The notes under the pieces: model-generated
The model's database searches: none
The model's input: the letters and a program-made list of their open reading frames with translations, nothing else
Told to the model about the DNA's origin: nothing
Position numbers and translations under genes: made by a program
Origin: Planctomycetia bacterium
GTDB lineage: Bacteria; Planctomycetota; Planctomycetia; Pirellulales; UBA1268
Assembly: GCA_026401035.1 (NCBI GenBank)
Contig: JAPLNR010000034.1
Coordinates: forward strand, 1 to 64,000
Reading direction: 5' to 3'
Length of the DNA: 64,000 bases
Shown here: positions 1 to 9,803 of the stretch, one piece after another
How the letters are laid out: every line of letters begins with the position of its first letter
How positions within the stretch are numbered: the stretch's first letter is position 1

Positions 1-337
1 CCTTCGCCGCGACTGACGGAGCGGTTGCGACACGCCGCTCCAGTGCAACCAGCACGGCAGGCTCGACCTGATGGGCCTTGGCCCACGCCAGACGCTCCGC
101 CGGCGTGTGGCAGCAGCAATTCGAGAAACACTGTTCCGCCGAGGCACAGCCGCAGGGCTTGTCCATGCAGGGGAACGGCTTTGAACGATCCTTGCCGGCC
201 AGCCGCTTGGCAGCAGGCGAGTTGGACTCAACCGGAGACACCGTGCCGAGTGGCAAAGGCAACCCCGAGGCCACGAGAACGTAGCCAAGAATGGCCGTCC
301 ATGCCGTGATGCGGTGCAGCGGGGAGTCAGAACACAT
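1..337 (-). CDS. Secreted Cys-rich small protein, 3' end cut by window edge
   Basis: Open - strand frame from ATG at 337 to the window edge, absent from the ORF track because it is truncated: MCSDSPLHRITAWTAILGYVLVASG...KPFPCMDKPCGCASAEQCFSNCCCHTPAERLAWAKAHQV. Hydrophobic N-terminus and clustered Cys. Confidence 0.65.
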   Translation of the reverse strand, partial: MCSDSPLHRITAWTAILGYVLVASGLPLPLGTVSPVESNSPAAKRLAGKDRSKPFPCMDKPCGCASAEQCFSNCCCHTPAERLAWAKAHQVEPAVLVALERRVATAPSVAAK

Positions 338-382
338 GGTTGAGAGATTAGCCCGGCGATTCGGCCGGAGCAAGCAGACCAT

Positions 383-1210
383 TCAAAATGCCCGCAGGGC
401 ACTGATCGCGTCGGCCAGTTCGGCCTGGGCGCCGAAGCCGTCGACCGGCTCAAGGCCGATCCAGCCGCGGTAGCCCCGCTCCTCGAGGGCGGCGAGCACG
501 TTGGGCAGGTCGACCTGCCCGCTGCCGAGGATCACCGCACGACCGCGGCCAGCGAAGGCGCCGGCCACCGCGTCGGTGGCATGCACATGGCCGATGTGCG
601 TCGACAGTGTCTCCACCGCCGCGACCGGATCGTGACCGTGGACGAGGGCCGCACCGGTGACGAGGTGGCAGGCGAGCGCTCCATCAGGCAAGCTCTCGAT
701 CACCCGCAGGAGATCCTGCGGACTCGACCGCCCCACCTCGGCGCAGAGCACCGCTCCCACGCGATGTCCCCAGTCGCCGAGATCGGTAAGCACCTCCACG
801 AGCAGTTGCCAGCGCGGGTCGATCTTGGGCTTGGTGTCGACCGCGGCGGATTTCGCCTCCGGCTCTTTCGTCTCCGGCGGAATGTCGCCGATATGATTGA
901 GCACGATCGGCGCCCCCAGCGCGTGGGCAAGTTGCAGCGCCGATTTGGTCGCCGCGATCCGGCCCTCGAGCCTGTCGCCATCGGCATAGCCGCCGCGCGT
1001 GGGAAAGGCGACGGCCGCCACCTCGAGTCCCTCGTCGGCGAGCCACTTGCGGATCTGCCGGATGCCGGTCTGCGACATCTGCTCCGCGTCGAGCCCGGCC
1101 CGCGCGTCGAGTTCCACGCCGTGGAGCCCCAGTTCCCGGGCCTTGCGGAGCGCCGTCCGCAGATCGCGTGACAGCGACAGCGTGCCGACCGAGAGACGGG
1201 AAATGTCCAT
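383..1210 (-). CDS. Sugar phosphate isomerase/epimerase (xylose isomerase-like TIM barrel)
   Basis: MDISRLSVGTLSLSRDLRTALRKARELGLHGVELDARAGL...; start at 1210 rather than the ORF-track 2176. Confidence 0.8.
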   Translation of the reverse strand: MDISRLSVGTLSLSRDLRTALRKARELGLHGVELDARAGLDAEQMSQTGIRQIRKWLADEGLEVAAVAFPTRGGYADGDRLEGRIAATKSALQLAHALGAPIVLNHIGDIPPETKEPEAKSAAVDTKPKIDPRWQLLVEVLTDLGDWGHRVGAVLCAEVGRSSPQDLLRVIESLPDGALACHLVTGAALVHGHDPVAAVETLSTHIGHVHATDAVAGAFAGRGRAVILGSGQVDLPNVLAALEERGYRGWIGLEPVDGFGAQAELADAISALRAF

Positions 1211-1291
1211 GCTGGATCGCTCTCTCGGGTGAAGGCTGCCGGGGGTTCGCGGAATTCGCGAATCACGCTGGCGGATTGTATCCTCACCTGC

Positions 1292-2098
1292 ATGCCGACG
1301 ATCGAACAGGTGACTTCCGAACTCGAAAGACTCGCCCCCTTGCGGCTGGCTGCGGAGTGGGATGCGGTCGGGCTGCTGGTGGGCACACGCCGCCCGTCGA
1401 TCGATCGCATCATGACCTGCCTGTCGCTCACGCCCGAGGTCGCCCACGAAGCCGTCCGCGAGCGGGCCGACATGGTCGTGACCCATCACCCGCTGCCCTT
1501 CCGACCCGTCGGCCGGATCACCGACGACTCCGCGACAGGCCGCGTGCTCCTCGAACTGGTCGGGGCCGGGATCGCCATCTGGAGCTCGCACACCGCCTGG
1601 GACTCGGCCGCCGGCGGCATCAACGACCAGCTCGCGGCGCTGCTCGGCCTCAAGCACGTCGCGCCGATCGAGCCGGACGATATCTATCCGCTCGCGGGCT
1701 TCGGCCGCGCGGGAACCGCACCGGACGACTGGACCGTCGCCCAGCTGTCCCGGCATGCGGCCGACCGGCTCGGCGTGCAAGCCGTACAGGTGGCGGGTGA
1801 TCCGGCGCGGCCGGCAGGCCGCGTGGGAATCGTCTGCGGCAGCGGCGGCGATTCGGTCGACGCGGTGAAGCGGGCCGGCTGCACCACGCTGCTCACGGGC
1901 GAGATCAAACTGCACGGCGCCCTCGACGCCCGGGCAAACGACCTTGCCGTGATCGCCGTCGGACATCACGCCAGCGAGCAGTTCTCGATGGAATCGCTCG
2001 CGCGGCGGCTGGCCGAAGCCCTCCCCGGCCTCCACTGCCAGGCCAGCCGCGACGATACCGACCCGCTGCAGTGGATCGGGGAATGCGGCTCGCGTTGA
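1292..2098 (+). CDS. Nif3-like dinuclear metal center hexameric protein
   Basis: LAAEWDAVGLLVG, MVVTHHPLPF, IWSSHTAWDSAAGGINDQLA, IAVGHHASEQFSMESL are typical Nif3/YbgI motifs. Confidence 0.88.
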   Translation: MPTIEQVTSELERLAPLRLAAEWDAVGLLVGTRRPSIDRIMTCLSLTPEVAHEAVRERADMVVTHHPLPFRPVGRITDDSATGRVLLELVGAGIAIWSSHTAWDSAAGGINDQLAALLGLKHVAPIEPDDIYPLAGFGRAGTAPDDWTVAQLSRHAADRLGVQAVQVAGDPARPAGRVGIVCGSGGDSVDAVKRAGCTTLLTGEIKLHGALDARANDLAVIAVGHHASEQFSMESLARRLAEALPGLHCQASRDDTDPLQWIGECGSR

Positions 2099-2126
2099 TC
2101 TGAAAAATGCCGGCGCTACACTTGGC

Positions 2127-2921
2127 ATGCGGCTTCCCTCCCCTGCCCCTTCCCCCCGGCGGTCCATCGTGCCCACATTCCTGACAGCGCTGCCGGTCTA
2201 CAACGAAGTCCGGCACGTGTCGGCGGTCCTCGACGAGGTCCTGCGGTTCACCCCCGAAGTGCTCGTAGTCGACGACGGCTCGACCGACGGCACGTCGCAA
2301 CTGCTGGCGACCCGCCGGGATGTCCGCGTGGTGCGGCATGCCGACAACCGCGGCTACGGGGCGGCCCTGGCGACGGCCTTCGCTGCCACGCTCGCCGGTG
2401 ACTTTGACGGCCTCGTGACGATCGACTGCGACGGGCAGCATCAGCCCCGGCTCATCCCGGACTTTATCGCGGCCGCATCCGGGCCGCAGGGTGCCGACAT
2501 CGTCAGTGGCAGCCGCTATCTTCGGCGGTTTCCCGGCGACAGCGAGCCACCAGCGGCGCGGCAGCGGGTGAATGCCGAGATCACGGCCGAGATCAACGAA
2601 CGGCTCGGACTGGCGCTCACCGACGCCTTCTGCGGCTTCAAGGCCTACTCCCGGCGGGCGCTGGAATGCCTGCACGTGACGGAGCTGGGCTACGCGATGC
2701 CGCTGGAGGTGTGGGTGCAGGCGGCCGCAGCGGGCCTGCGGATCGTCGAGCTGCCGGTTCCGCTCCTCTATCTCGATCTGGCGCGGAGTTTCGGAGGCGC
2801 ACTGGACGATGCGGCAACCCGTCTGGCCTACTACCGGCGGGTTCTCGACAGCGCGGCTTCTGCCACATGCCCCCATTCCGACGCATCCACAAAGCTCCCG
2901 AGCCATCGGGCTCCCGTCTGA
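2127..2921 (+). CDS. Glycosyltransferase family 2 (dolichyl-phosphate mannosyltransferase-like)
   Basis: LTALPVYNEVRHVSAVLDEVL, LVVDDGSTDGT, DNRGYGAAL, IDCDGQHQP. Confidence 0.88.
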   Translation: MRLPSPAPSPRRSIVPTFLTALPVYNEVRHVSAVLDEVLRFTPEVLVVDDGSTDGTSQLLATRRDVRVVRHADNRGYGAALATAFAATLAGDFDGLVTIDCDGQHQPRLIPDFIAAASGPQGADIVSGSRYLRRFPGDSEPPAARQRVNAEITAEINERLGLALTDAFCGFKAYSRRALECLHVTELGYAMPLEVWVQAAAAGLRIVELPVPLLYLDLARSFGGALDDAATRLAYYRRVLDSAASATCPHSDASTKLPSHRAPV

Positions 2922-4537
2922 TCGATCCGCCGATCCAGCCGTCCGTCGACGCGCCGGTGGGCTCCATCGAGGCACTCGTCGACAACAACCGGCTCCTCCG
3001 GGCGGCCTTCGACACGCGGATCGGCGACCTCAAACTCTGGGAATTGATCGCCGCCACCCGGCGCGAGGTGCTCACCGTCGCCGCGGAATACACGCTCAGC
3101 TACCGCGACGCCGAGCGGCCCAAAGACGTCGCCGACTGGATCGCCCGGCCAATCATCATGGGGGGACACCAGCCGGAGTTTTTCCATCCCGGCGTCTGGC
3201 TCAAAAACTCGGCGCTCGACGCCTACGCCCGCGCCGTCAACGGCACGGCCATCAATCTCATCGTCGACACCGACCGCTGCGTGGGAACGACCGTGCGCGT
3301 GCCCGTGGGCACGCCGCGCGAGGCCCATCTGGAGGAGGTGGCCTTCGACGCCCCCGCGGTCGAGATGGCCTGGGAGGAGCGCGGCATCGTCGATCGCGAT
3401 GTGTTCGCCTCGTTCGGCCAACGGGTCTGCGACCTGCTCGCCCCGCTCGAACCAAACCCCATCCTGCGTCGCTGGTGGCCGCTGGCGGTCGAGCGGTCGG
3501 CGGAATGCCCGCGGCTGGGGCTCGCGCTCGCGCAGGCGCGGCACGCACTCGAGGCCCGGCTGGGCTGGGAAACGCTCGAACTGCCGGTAAGCGAAATGGT
3601 GCGGCTGCCGACGGTGATGGTGTTCATGGGCTGGCTGCTCGCGCACTGCCGGCAGTTTCACGAGGCCTACAACGATTCGCTCGCCGCCTTCCGCCGCGGC
3701 CACAAGGTCCGCGGCCGCGGACGGCCGATGCCCGATCTGGCGATCCGGGTCGACAACTCGGCGGAGGGACCGTGGTTCGAATTACCGTGGTGGATCTGGT
3801 CGCGTGACGACCCGCGCCGACGACGGGTCTTCGCCAACACCGACACCCCGGGCATGCTCACCCTCTCCGACATGGAGACGCTCCGCGTCGAGTTGCCGAT
3901 CGCGCCGGAAACATCCCCCTCGAAATGGGTCGACGCCCTGTCGCGGATGGAGGAGCACGCCCTGCGACTGCGTCCGCGGGCGATCGTGACGACGATGGTG
4001 GCGCGGCTGCTGGTAGCCGACGTCTTCGTGCATGGCATCGGCGGTGCGGCCTACGACCAGCTCACGGACGACATCGTGCGACGGCTCACCGGCTGCGATC
4101 CCCCACGGCATGCGGTCGTGTCGGGCACGCTGCGGCTGCCGACCGACAGCCTGTTTCCCGAGTGGGCCAAAGCCGATCCGGCCGCGGAACTGGCGACCCT
4201 GCACCGGGAACTCCGGGATCTGGAGTTTCATCCCGAATGCCATTTGTGGCCTTTCGACGCCCAGCCGGAGGACGTGCGCGACCTGATCACGCAGAAACAG
4301 CGCTGGATCGACACCCACCCGACGGCCACGCTCGCTCGCCGCCGCTGCCGCGAGATCCGCGCCGCCAACGAGCGCATGCAGTTTCACACGCAGGAGTTAC
4401 GACAGCGGCTCCTGGCCCGTGTCGGGCCGCTGGCAACGGCGCAGCGGGCGAAAAAATTGTTGCACTCTCGCGAGTTTCCATGGTGTTTTTTCCCGGAAAA
4501 GGCGCTGAAAACTTTCCTCCTACTGGAAAACGGTTGA
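2867..4537 (+). CDS. Conserved hypothetical protein; GGHQPEFFHPGVWLKN resembles the WbqC HQP motif
   Basis: Long ORF; ATG at 2867 overlaps the GT2 3' end by 55 bp, so the true start may be further downstream. Confidence 0.6.
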   Translation: MPPFRRIHKAPEPSGSRLIDPPIQPSVDAPVGSIEALVDNNRLLRAAFDTRIGDLKLWELIAATRREVLTVAAEYTLSYRDAERPKDVADWIARPIIMGGHQPEFFHPGVWLKNSALDAYARAVNGTAINLIVDTDRCVGTTVRVPVGTPREAHLEEVAFDAPAVEMAWEERGIVDRDVFASFGQRVCDLLAPLEPNPILRRWWPLAVERSAECPRLGLALAQARHALEARLGWETLELPVSEMVRLPTVMVFMGWLLAHCRQFHEAYNDSLAAFRRGHKVRGRGRPMPDLAIRVDNSAEGPWFELPWWIWSRDDPRRRRVFANTDTPGMLTLSDMETLRVELPIAPETSPSKWVDALSRMEEHALRLRPRAIVTTMVARLLVADVFVHGIGGAAYDQLTDDIVRRLTGCDPPRHAVVSGTLRLPTDSLFPEWAKADPAAELATLHRELRDLEFHPECHLWPFDAQPEDVRDLITQKQRWIDTHPTATLARRRCREIRAANERMQFHTQELRQRLLARVGPLATAQRAKKLLHSREFPWCFFPEKALKTFLLLENG

Positions 4538-4598
4538 GAATCACCATATCTTGACGCCCAACGGAATGGGTTCAGTCGCTCCAGGGAGAGGAGACTTC

Positions 4599-6179
4599 AT
4601 GCGTCGGTCAGGTCGTTCGCAGAAACGTTCACAAAAACGATCACCTTTACGGGCAGCACCGCGGATAGCGGTCCGATCGGCCGTGAAGGCGGGCCGTGCC
4701 CCCGCGAAATCCTCGAAGCAATCGACCGGCGTGCTGGTCGCCGCCGTCAGTCGGCCGGCCACGGGAAAGAAGAAGACCGTCGCCAAGGTCGTGCATGCCG
4801 TCGAAATTCGCCCGGCAGGAACGGTGGTGAGCCGCCGGCCGCTGAAGAAACGGGTCGCCGTCCGACACCTGCCGCAGCATCCCGTTCTGCCGCTTACCCC
4901 CCCCTCGTGGATGCTCGAGGAATGCCATGTGGCCCCCGCCCGGGCGGGCGACCAGAACGAGATCCAGCAACTGCTTTCCGGGCTGCCGGCCGCTCCCTCG
5001 AAGGCTGAATTCCATGCGGCAGTCGACCATCCCGACCACGATGCGGCCAATCGGCTGGTGGCCCGCCTGGCCGGCCGGATCGTGGGCCACGTCGAGGTGA
5101 TGCCCCGTGCAGTGCTCATCGGTGGCATCTCGGTGCCGGCGGCAGTGATCGACCGCGTTGCGGTGCTGCCGGAATGCCGCGGTGCCGGCCATGGCCAGCG
5201 GCTCGTGCGGGCGGCCGAGGACCGGATGCGACAAATCGGCGCGGCCGTCAGCTTCTCGCGCACGCGGATCGCGCCCTCGTTCCACGACCTGGGCTGGGCG
5301 GTGCTGGGACGCGATTGCGCGACGCCTGGACGACCGACCGAAATCCTCTCTCGGCTGCTCGATGGACCACAGCGCCAGGGCGAGGCCGTCACGATGCGGC
5401 AGTGGCGGCATGTCGAACTGCCGGCCATCCTCCGCATCTACAAGCAGAATGCCAGCCGGTTCATCGGCCCGACCGACCGGAGCGAAGCCTACTCCCGCTG
5501 GCTCGTCAGCCGCGCGGCGTTCGACTCGATCATCGTGGCGCTCATGGGTCAGGATCGCTACGATCTTCATGAAACCACCGCCCGAATCGTGGGCTACGCG
5601 ATCCAGTCGGGCAACCGCGTGCTCGAACTGATGGCTGATCCGGAATACCCAGGGCTCGAACGAGACATCCTCGCGCGGGTCTGCGCGGAGGCGGTCGAGA
5701 ACGACCGTCAGGAGATCGTCTACGAGTCGGGCGCGGCCGATCCGCTGCATGCCGCAGTCGCCGGCAGCGATGTCGCAGGACTCGCGACCGGTGGCGTCAA
5801 CGCCGGCGATCGGATGATCGTCGCCAAGCTCTTCCGGCCCCTCGAGGTGCTCGAATCGCTGGCTCCGGCGGTCGCCGCCCGGGTCACCGAAGCAGGGATC
5901 CGCGAGACCGTGGAGCTCGGCCTGGATGCGCCGAATTTCCGCGGCTCGATCATCGTTGCCGATGGCAAGGCCACCGTGCATGCCGGACGGGTGGGTCGCA
6001 GTTACCTGCGGCTGTCAGCCGACGAGCTCACGCGGCTGCTGCTCGGCCAGTGCGATCCGCAGGAGGCCGCGGCCGCTGGACGGCTCGAGTCTTCCACGCA
6101 GGTCGCGCAGAAGCTCGCCGCGCAGCTCTTCCCACGGGTGCCGCTCTGGTGCCCAATGTGGGACGACCTGCCAGCCTGA
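4599..6179 (+). CDS. Eis-like GNAT acetyltransferase with SCP2-type C-terminal domain and basic N-terminal extension
   Basis: VIDRVAVLPECRGAGHGQRLVRAAEDRM (GNAT); C-terminal FRGSIIVADGKATVHAGRVGRSYLRLSADELTRLLLG (SCP2-like); GGGAGAGGAG RBS before ATG 4599. Confidence 0.75.
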   Translation: MRRSGRSQKRSQKRSPLRAAPRIAVRSAVKAGRAPAKSSKQSTGVLVAAVSRPATGKKKTVAKVVHAVEIRPAGTVVSRRPLKKRVAVRHLPQHPVLPLTPPSWMLEECHVAPARAGDQNEIQQLLSGLPAAPSKAEFHAAVDHPDHDAANRLVARLAGRIVGHVEVMPRAVLIGGISVPAAVIDRVAVLPECRGAGHGQRLVRAAEDRMRQIGAAVSFSRTRIAPSFHDLGWAVLGRDCATPGRPTEILSRLLDGPQRQGEAVTMRQWRHVELPAILRIYKQNASRFIGPTDRSEAYSRWLVSRAAFDSIIVALMGQDRYDLHETTARIVGYAIQSGNRVLELMADPEYPGLERDILARVCAEAVENDRQEIVYESGAADPLHAAVAGSDVAGLATGGVNAGDRMIVAKLFRPLEVLESLAPAVAARVTEAGIRETVELGLDAPNFRGSIIVADGKATVHAGRVGRSYLRLSADELTRLLLGQCDPQEAAAAGRLESSTQVAQKLAAQLFPRVPLWCPMWDDLPA

Positions 6180-6181
6180 CG

Positions 6182-7846
6182 ATGCATCAGGCTGCTTGGA
6201 TACGGCTGGCCGCAGTCTTTGCCTTTTCCTCGATGCTCGTGTTTCTGGCGCGGCCGCAGCGGAGACCGACAGCCGCCGATCCGCTGCGTGAACTGCAGGC
6301 TGCCGCCGAGCGAACCGGCCACGCGGCCTGGGGCCACTGGGGCGATCAGCCAGAGCGGTATGCGGCATGGTCGAATCATTCCAATCGGCTGATTCCGGTC
6401 TATACGTTTGGCATGTCGCTCGAGAGTGTCGCCGGTGCGCGGAGCATCTATCGCGATCCATCGCAACTGGCCCAGCTCTACGGCCGGCTGCCCGAGACGA
6501 CGCTGAACCCCGACGCCGACTACTTCGATCAGACAGACATCCATCGGCTGCAACTCGCCGCCGCCGCGGCGGGCAAGAAGCGGATCATCCTCGTCGTCTT
6601 CGATGGATTGGATTGGACGACGACGCGAACGGCCGCGATTGCCGCTGGCGGTCGCGTTGCCTACGACGCGGGCCGGGGCACCGGTCTTTCGTTCCAAGAC
6701 TATCGCGGGGCCCCGACCGATTACGGGCTGTGCGTGACGAGTCCGGCGAACGACGGCACGACATTCGACGTCGACGCGCAGGCCGTGCGGAACCCCGGGG
6801 GCAGGACTGCCGGTGGCTACGATCCGCGACTCGGTGGCAGGACCGCCTGGAATGTTCGGGCTGATCTCCGCTATCTGATCGGCCGCAACCGCGCGCGGCC
6901 GCATGCCGTCACCGACTCTGCCGCCTCCGCCACGTCGCTCTGCACGGGCCGCAAGACCTACAACGACGCCATCAACGTCGATCCCCAGGGCAGCCCGATC
7001 GAGCCGATCGCCGTCACGCTCCAGAAACAGGGCTGGGCGGTCGGCGCGGTCACGAGCGTGCCGATCTCGCATGCCACTCCTGCCTGCGCCTATGCGAACA
7101 ACGTGAGCCGTGACGACTATCAGGACATCGCCCGTGACCAGTTGGGTGAGCCGTCGATCACGCACCGCACCGCGCCGCTTCCCGGCCTCGACGTACTCAT
7201 CGGTGGCGGCTTCGGCGTCGACGTCGAAGAAGACCGGGGGCAGGGCCGCAACTTCGAGCCGGGCAACAAGTACATCGCGAATTCGTCGCTGCGGGCGATC
7301 GACGCCGACGGCGGTGGCCGCTACCGTCTTGCCCTCCGCACCCCCGGCCGTTCAGGAGCCGCGGTGCTCGCCGAGGCTGCGCAGGATGCCGTCGGCCGAA
7401 ACCTCCGCCTCTTCGGCCTGTTCGGCACCCGCGAGGGCAACCTGCCCTTCCAGACCGCCGACGGCGGCTACGATCCTCTCGAGATTCCGCCCGAATCCAC
7501 GGAGACCCTCGAAAGTCTCAAAAAGAAATACGCCCCGGGCATCCGCTACACGCCGGCCGACATCGCCGAGAACCCGACGCTCGCCGACATGACCCGCGCC
7601 GCGCTCGACGTGCTCGGTACCCGCGACCGCTTCTGGCTGATGGTGGAGGCCGGCGACGTCGATTGGGCTTGCCATGCCAACAACATCGACAACTGCATCG
7701 GCGCAATCAAAAGTGGCGATGCCGCCTTCCGCGCCGTGGTCCAGTGGGTCGAGGCCCATGCTGCCTGGAACGACACCGCTGTGATCGTCACATCCGATCA
7801 CGGCCATCTGTTCGTCCTCACCGATCCCCGGGCCTTCACGAAGTAG
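6182..7846 (+). CDS. Alkaline phosphatase (secreted)
   Basis: VTDSAASATSLCTGRKTYN nucleophile motif, VEAGDVDWACHANNIDN, VTSDHGH; N-terminal hydrophobic segment. Confidence 0.88.
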   Translation: MHQAAWIRLAAVFAFSSMLVFLARPQRRPTAADPLRELQAAAERTGHAAWGHWGDQPERYAAWSNHSNRLIPVYTFGMSLESVAGARSIYRDPSQLAQLYGRLPETTLNPDADYFDQTDIHRLQLAAAAAGKKRIILVVFDGLDWTTTRTAAIAAGGRVAYDAGRGTGLSFQDYRGAPTDYGLCVTSPANDGTTFDVDAQAVRNPGGRTAGGYDPRLGGRTAWNVRADLRYLIGRNRARPHAVTDSAASATSLCTGRKTYNDAINVDPQGSPIEPIAVTLQKQGWAVGAVTSVPISHATPACAYANNVSRDDYQDIARDQLGEPSITHRTAPLPGLDVLIGGGFGVDVEEDRGQGRNFEPGNKYIANSSLRAIDADGGGRYRLALRTPGRSGAAVLAEAAQDAVGRNLRLFGLFGTREGNLPFQTADGGYDPLEIPPESTETLESLKKKYAPGIRYTPADIAENPTLADMTRAALDVLGTRDRFWLMVEAGDVDWACHANNIDNCIGAIKSGDAAFRAVVQWVEAHAAWNDTAVIVTSDHGHLFVLTDPRAFTK

Positions 7847-7889
7847 GACAGGCGTCAGCCTGTCTCTGTCGTCAGCCTGTCCTCCTACC
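7843..7889 (+). repeat. GTAGGACAGGCgTCAGCCTGTC hairpin repeat plus adjacent partial copy; contains the TAG stop of the phosphatase
   Basis: One mismatch to the 22-mer at 21795, 23819 and 61531; followed by GTCAGCCTGTCCTCCTAC. Confidence 0.8.
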
Positions 7890-9645
7890 CGTGCCCGCGG
7901 GCGCCGGCCAGCCACTCGTCGGCCCATGTCCGCACGCCGTCGACGCCCTTCCGGTGGCAGAAATCACCGAGCGTTTCGCCAGCCTGCCGCTCCGCCTTGT
8001 AGCAGGCGAGCACGGCCGTGATCTCCTGGGAAAGATCCTCGAAGGGCACGACGTCCTTGTACTGCACATTGAGCCGGTCGCCGAGCAGCCGGCCGCCGAG
8101 GAAGATCGTGTACTTGCCGAGCGTCCGTCCCACGATGCCGATGTCGGAGTTGTAGGGGCGGGCGCAGGCGTTGGGGCAGCCGGTCATCCGCAGCGTGAAG
8201 GCGTCGTTCGCCAGGCCGAGTTTGGCGACCTCAGGCTCGAGGGTGTCGATCAGGCCGGGCAGCACCCGCTCGCTTTCCGCGACGGCCAGGCCACACGTGG
8301 GCAGCGCCACGCAGGCCATGCTCCAGCGACGGATTGTCGAGATTTCCTCGGACGTCTTCACGCCGTGGGCGTGGAGAATGTCCGCGATCTTCACACGGTC
8401 GGTGACCGTCAGGTCGGTGAACAGCAGGCTCTGATGGGCCGTGATCCTCACGCCCGGCTTGAGTTCGCGGAGAATCTGCCGGAGTGCCGTCTTCAGGCGG
8501 AACCCGTCCTTGTCGATGACCCGCCCGTTCTCGACGTTGAGCCCGTAGAAGTATTTTCCATCCCCCTGCTCGAACCAGCCGATGTGGTCATCGAAGCCGT
8601 GGACGTCGGCCGGATGGCAGGGGGCGAGCGGCTTGCCGAAGTATTCCTCGACCTTCTTTCGGAACGCCTCGAGGCCCATGGTGTGGATCGTGTATTTGAG
8701 CCGCGCCACCTTCCGGTCGGAACGGTTGCCGAAGTCGCGCTGCACCTTCACGATCGCCTCGGCAATGGCGAGCACGTCTTCGGGGGGCACGAAGCCGAGC
8801 CGCTTGGCGAGTGCGGGAAACGTCTTGGCAGCGCTCGGCGTCACACCCATGCCGCCGCCGGCGAGCACGTTGTAGCCGAGGATCTTTCCGTTCTCGTGGA
8901 CGACGAGGAAGCCGAGGTCGTTGGCGTAGACGTCGGTGCAGTTGTCCTCGGGCAGGGCGAAGGCCGTCTTGAACTTCCGCGGCAGGTAGGTGGGACCGTA
9001 GATCGGCTCCACGTCCTTCTCGCCCGACGTGCCGCCCGCGAGCGTCTTCTCACCCGTGTCGGGGTCGGTGAGCCAGATCTCGTAGTAGGCCCGCGTCCGG
9101 GGTGCGAGGTGCTTGGCGAGCTTGTCGACCATCGCCTGCATCTCGTCGCGGACGGGGTTGCCATGGATCGGGGCCGGGCAGCACATGATGTTCCGCTCGA
9201 CATCGCCGCAGGCGGCGAGCGTGGACATCTGGATGTCGTGGACCCGCTGCATGAAGGGCCTGAGGTCCCCCTTCACGACGCCGTGGTGCTGGATCGCCTG
9301 CCGCGTGGTGAGCCGGATCGTGCCGTTGCCCACTTCGTCGCCGAGGTCGATCGCCGAGAGCAACTGGTCGGCCGTGAGCTTTCCGCCCGGAACGCACGTG
9401 CGGATCATGAACGAGATCTCGCGGGTGCTCTTGGCCCCCTCCTTGGCCTTTCGCTGCTCGCGGTCGTCCTGCTGATAGGTGCCGTGGTTCTTGAGCAGCT
9501 GGATCGATGGCTTGCCGAACCCGGGGGCCCCGTCGGCGAGCTCCTTGGCAATGTCTCCGGCCAGATAGTTGCTCGCTGTCTTGACCAGCTCGACGGCAGT
9601 GGGCTTGGCGGCCGGGGCGGCTGTCGGGGATGACTCGTCTGACAT
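7885..9645 (-). CDS. Ferredoxin-dependent sulfite/nitrite reductase (siroheme, 4Fe-4S)
   Basis: CVALPTC and CPNAC (C-x5-C ... C-x3-C) cluster motif, MTGCPNACARPYNSDIGIVG; substrate not decidable by eye. Confidence 0.85.
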   Translation of the reverse strand: MSDESSPTAAPAAKPTAVELVKTASNYLAGDIAKELADGAPGFGKPSIQLLKNHGTYQQDDREQRKAKEGAKSTREISFMIRTCVPGGKLTADQLLSAIDLGDEVGNGTIRLTTRQAIQHHGVVKGDLRPFMQRVHDIQMSTLAACGDVERNIMCCPAPIHGNPVRDEMQAMVDKLAKHLAPRTRAYYEIWLTDPDTGEKTLAGGTSGEKDVEPIYGPTYLPRKFKTAFALPEDNCTDVYANDLGFLVVHENGKILGYNVLAGGGMGVTPSAAKTFPALAKRLGFVPPEDVLAIAEAIVKVQRDFGNRSDRKVARLKYTIHTMGLEAFRKKVEEYFGKPLAPCHPADVHGFDDHIGWFEQGDGKYFYGLNVENGRVIDKDGFRLKTALRQILRELKPGVRITAHQSLLFTDLTVTDRVKIADILHAHGVKTSEEISTIRRWSMACVALPTCGLAVAESERVLPGLIDTLEPEVAKLGLANDAFTLRMTGCPNACARPYNSDIGIVGRTLGKYTIFLGGRLLGDRLNVQYKDVVPFEDLSQEITAVLACYKAERQAGETLGDFCHRKGVDGVRTWADEWLAGARGHG

Positions 9646-9803
9646 GGTTTCCTGCGGCTGTTTTCGAGGTCACAATGGAGATTCGCTGCACTAGAAGAAT
9701 AGGCGATCCCGGCCGCGGGAGCGATATGTTCTCGCCCCACACAAAAAAGCCCGCCTCGTGGCTCCTTGGGGGACAGGCGGCACAGACCGGCGGAGAGAAA
9801 CGG

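Noticed and set aside
7663-9633. 656-aa + strand ORF opposite sulfite reductase
   Set aside because: Shadow ORF; the - strand carries the siroheme/Fe-S motifs.
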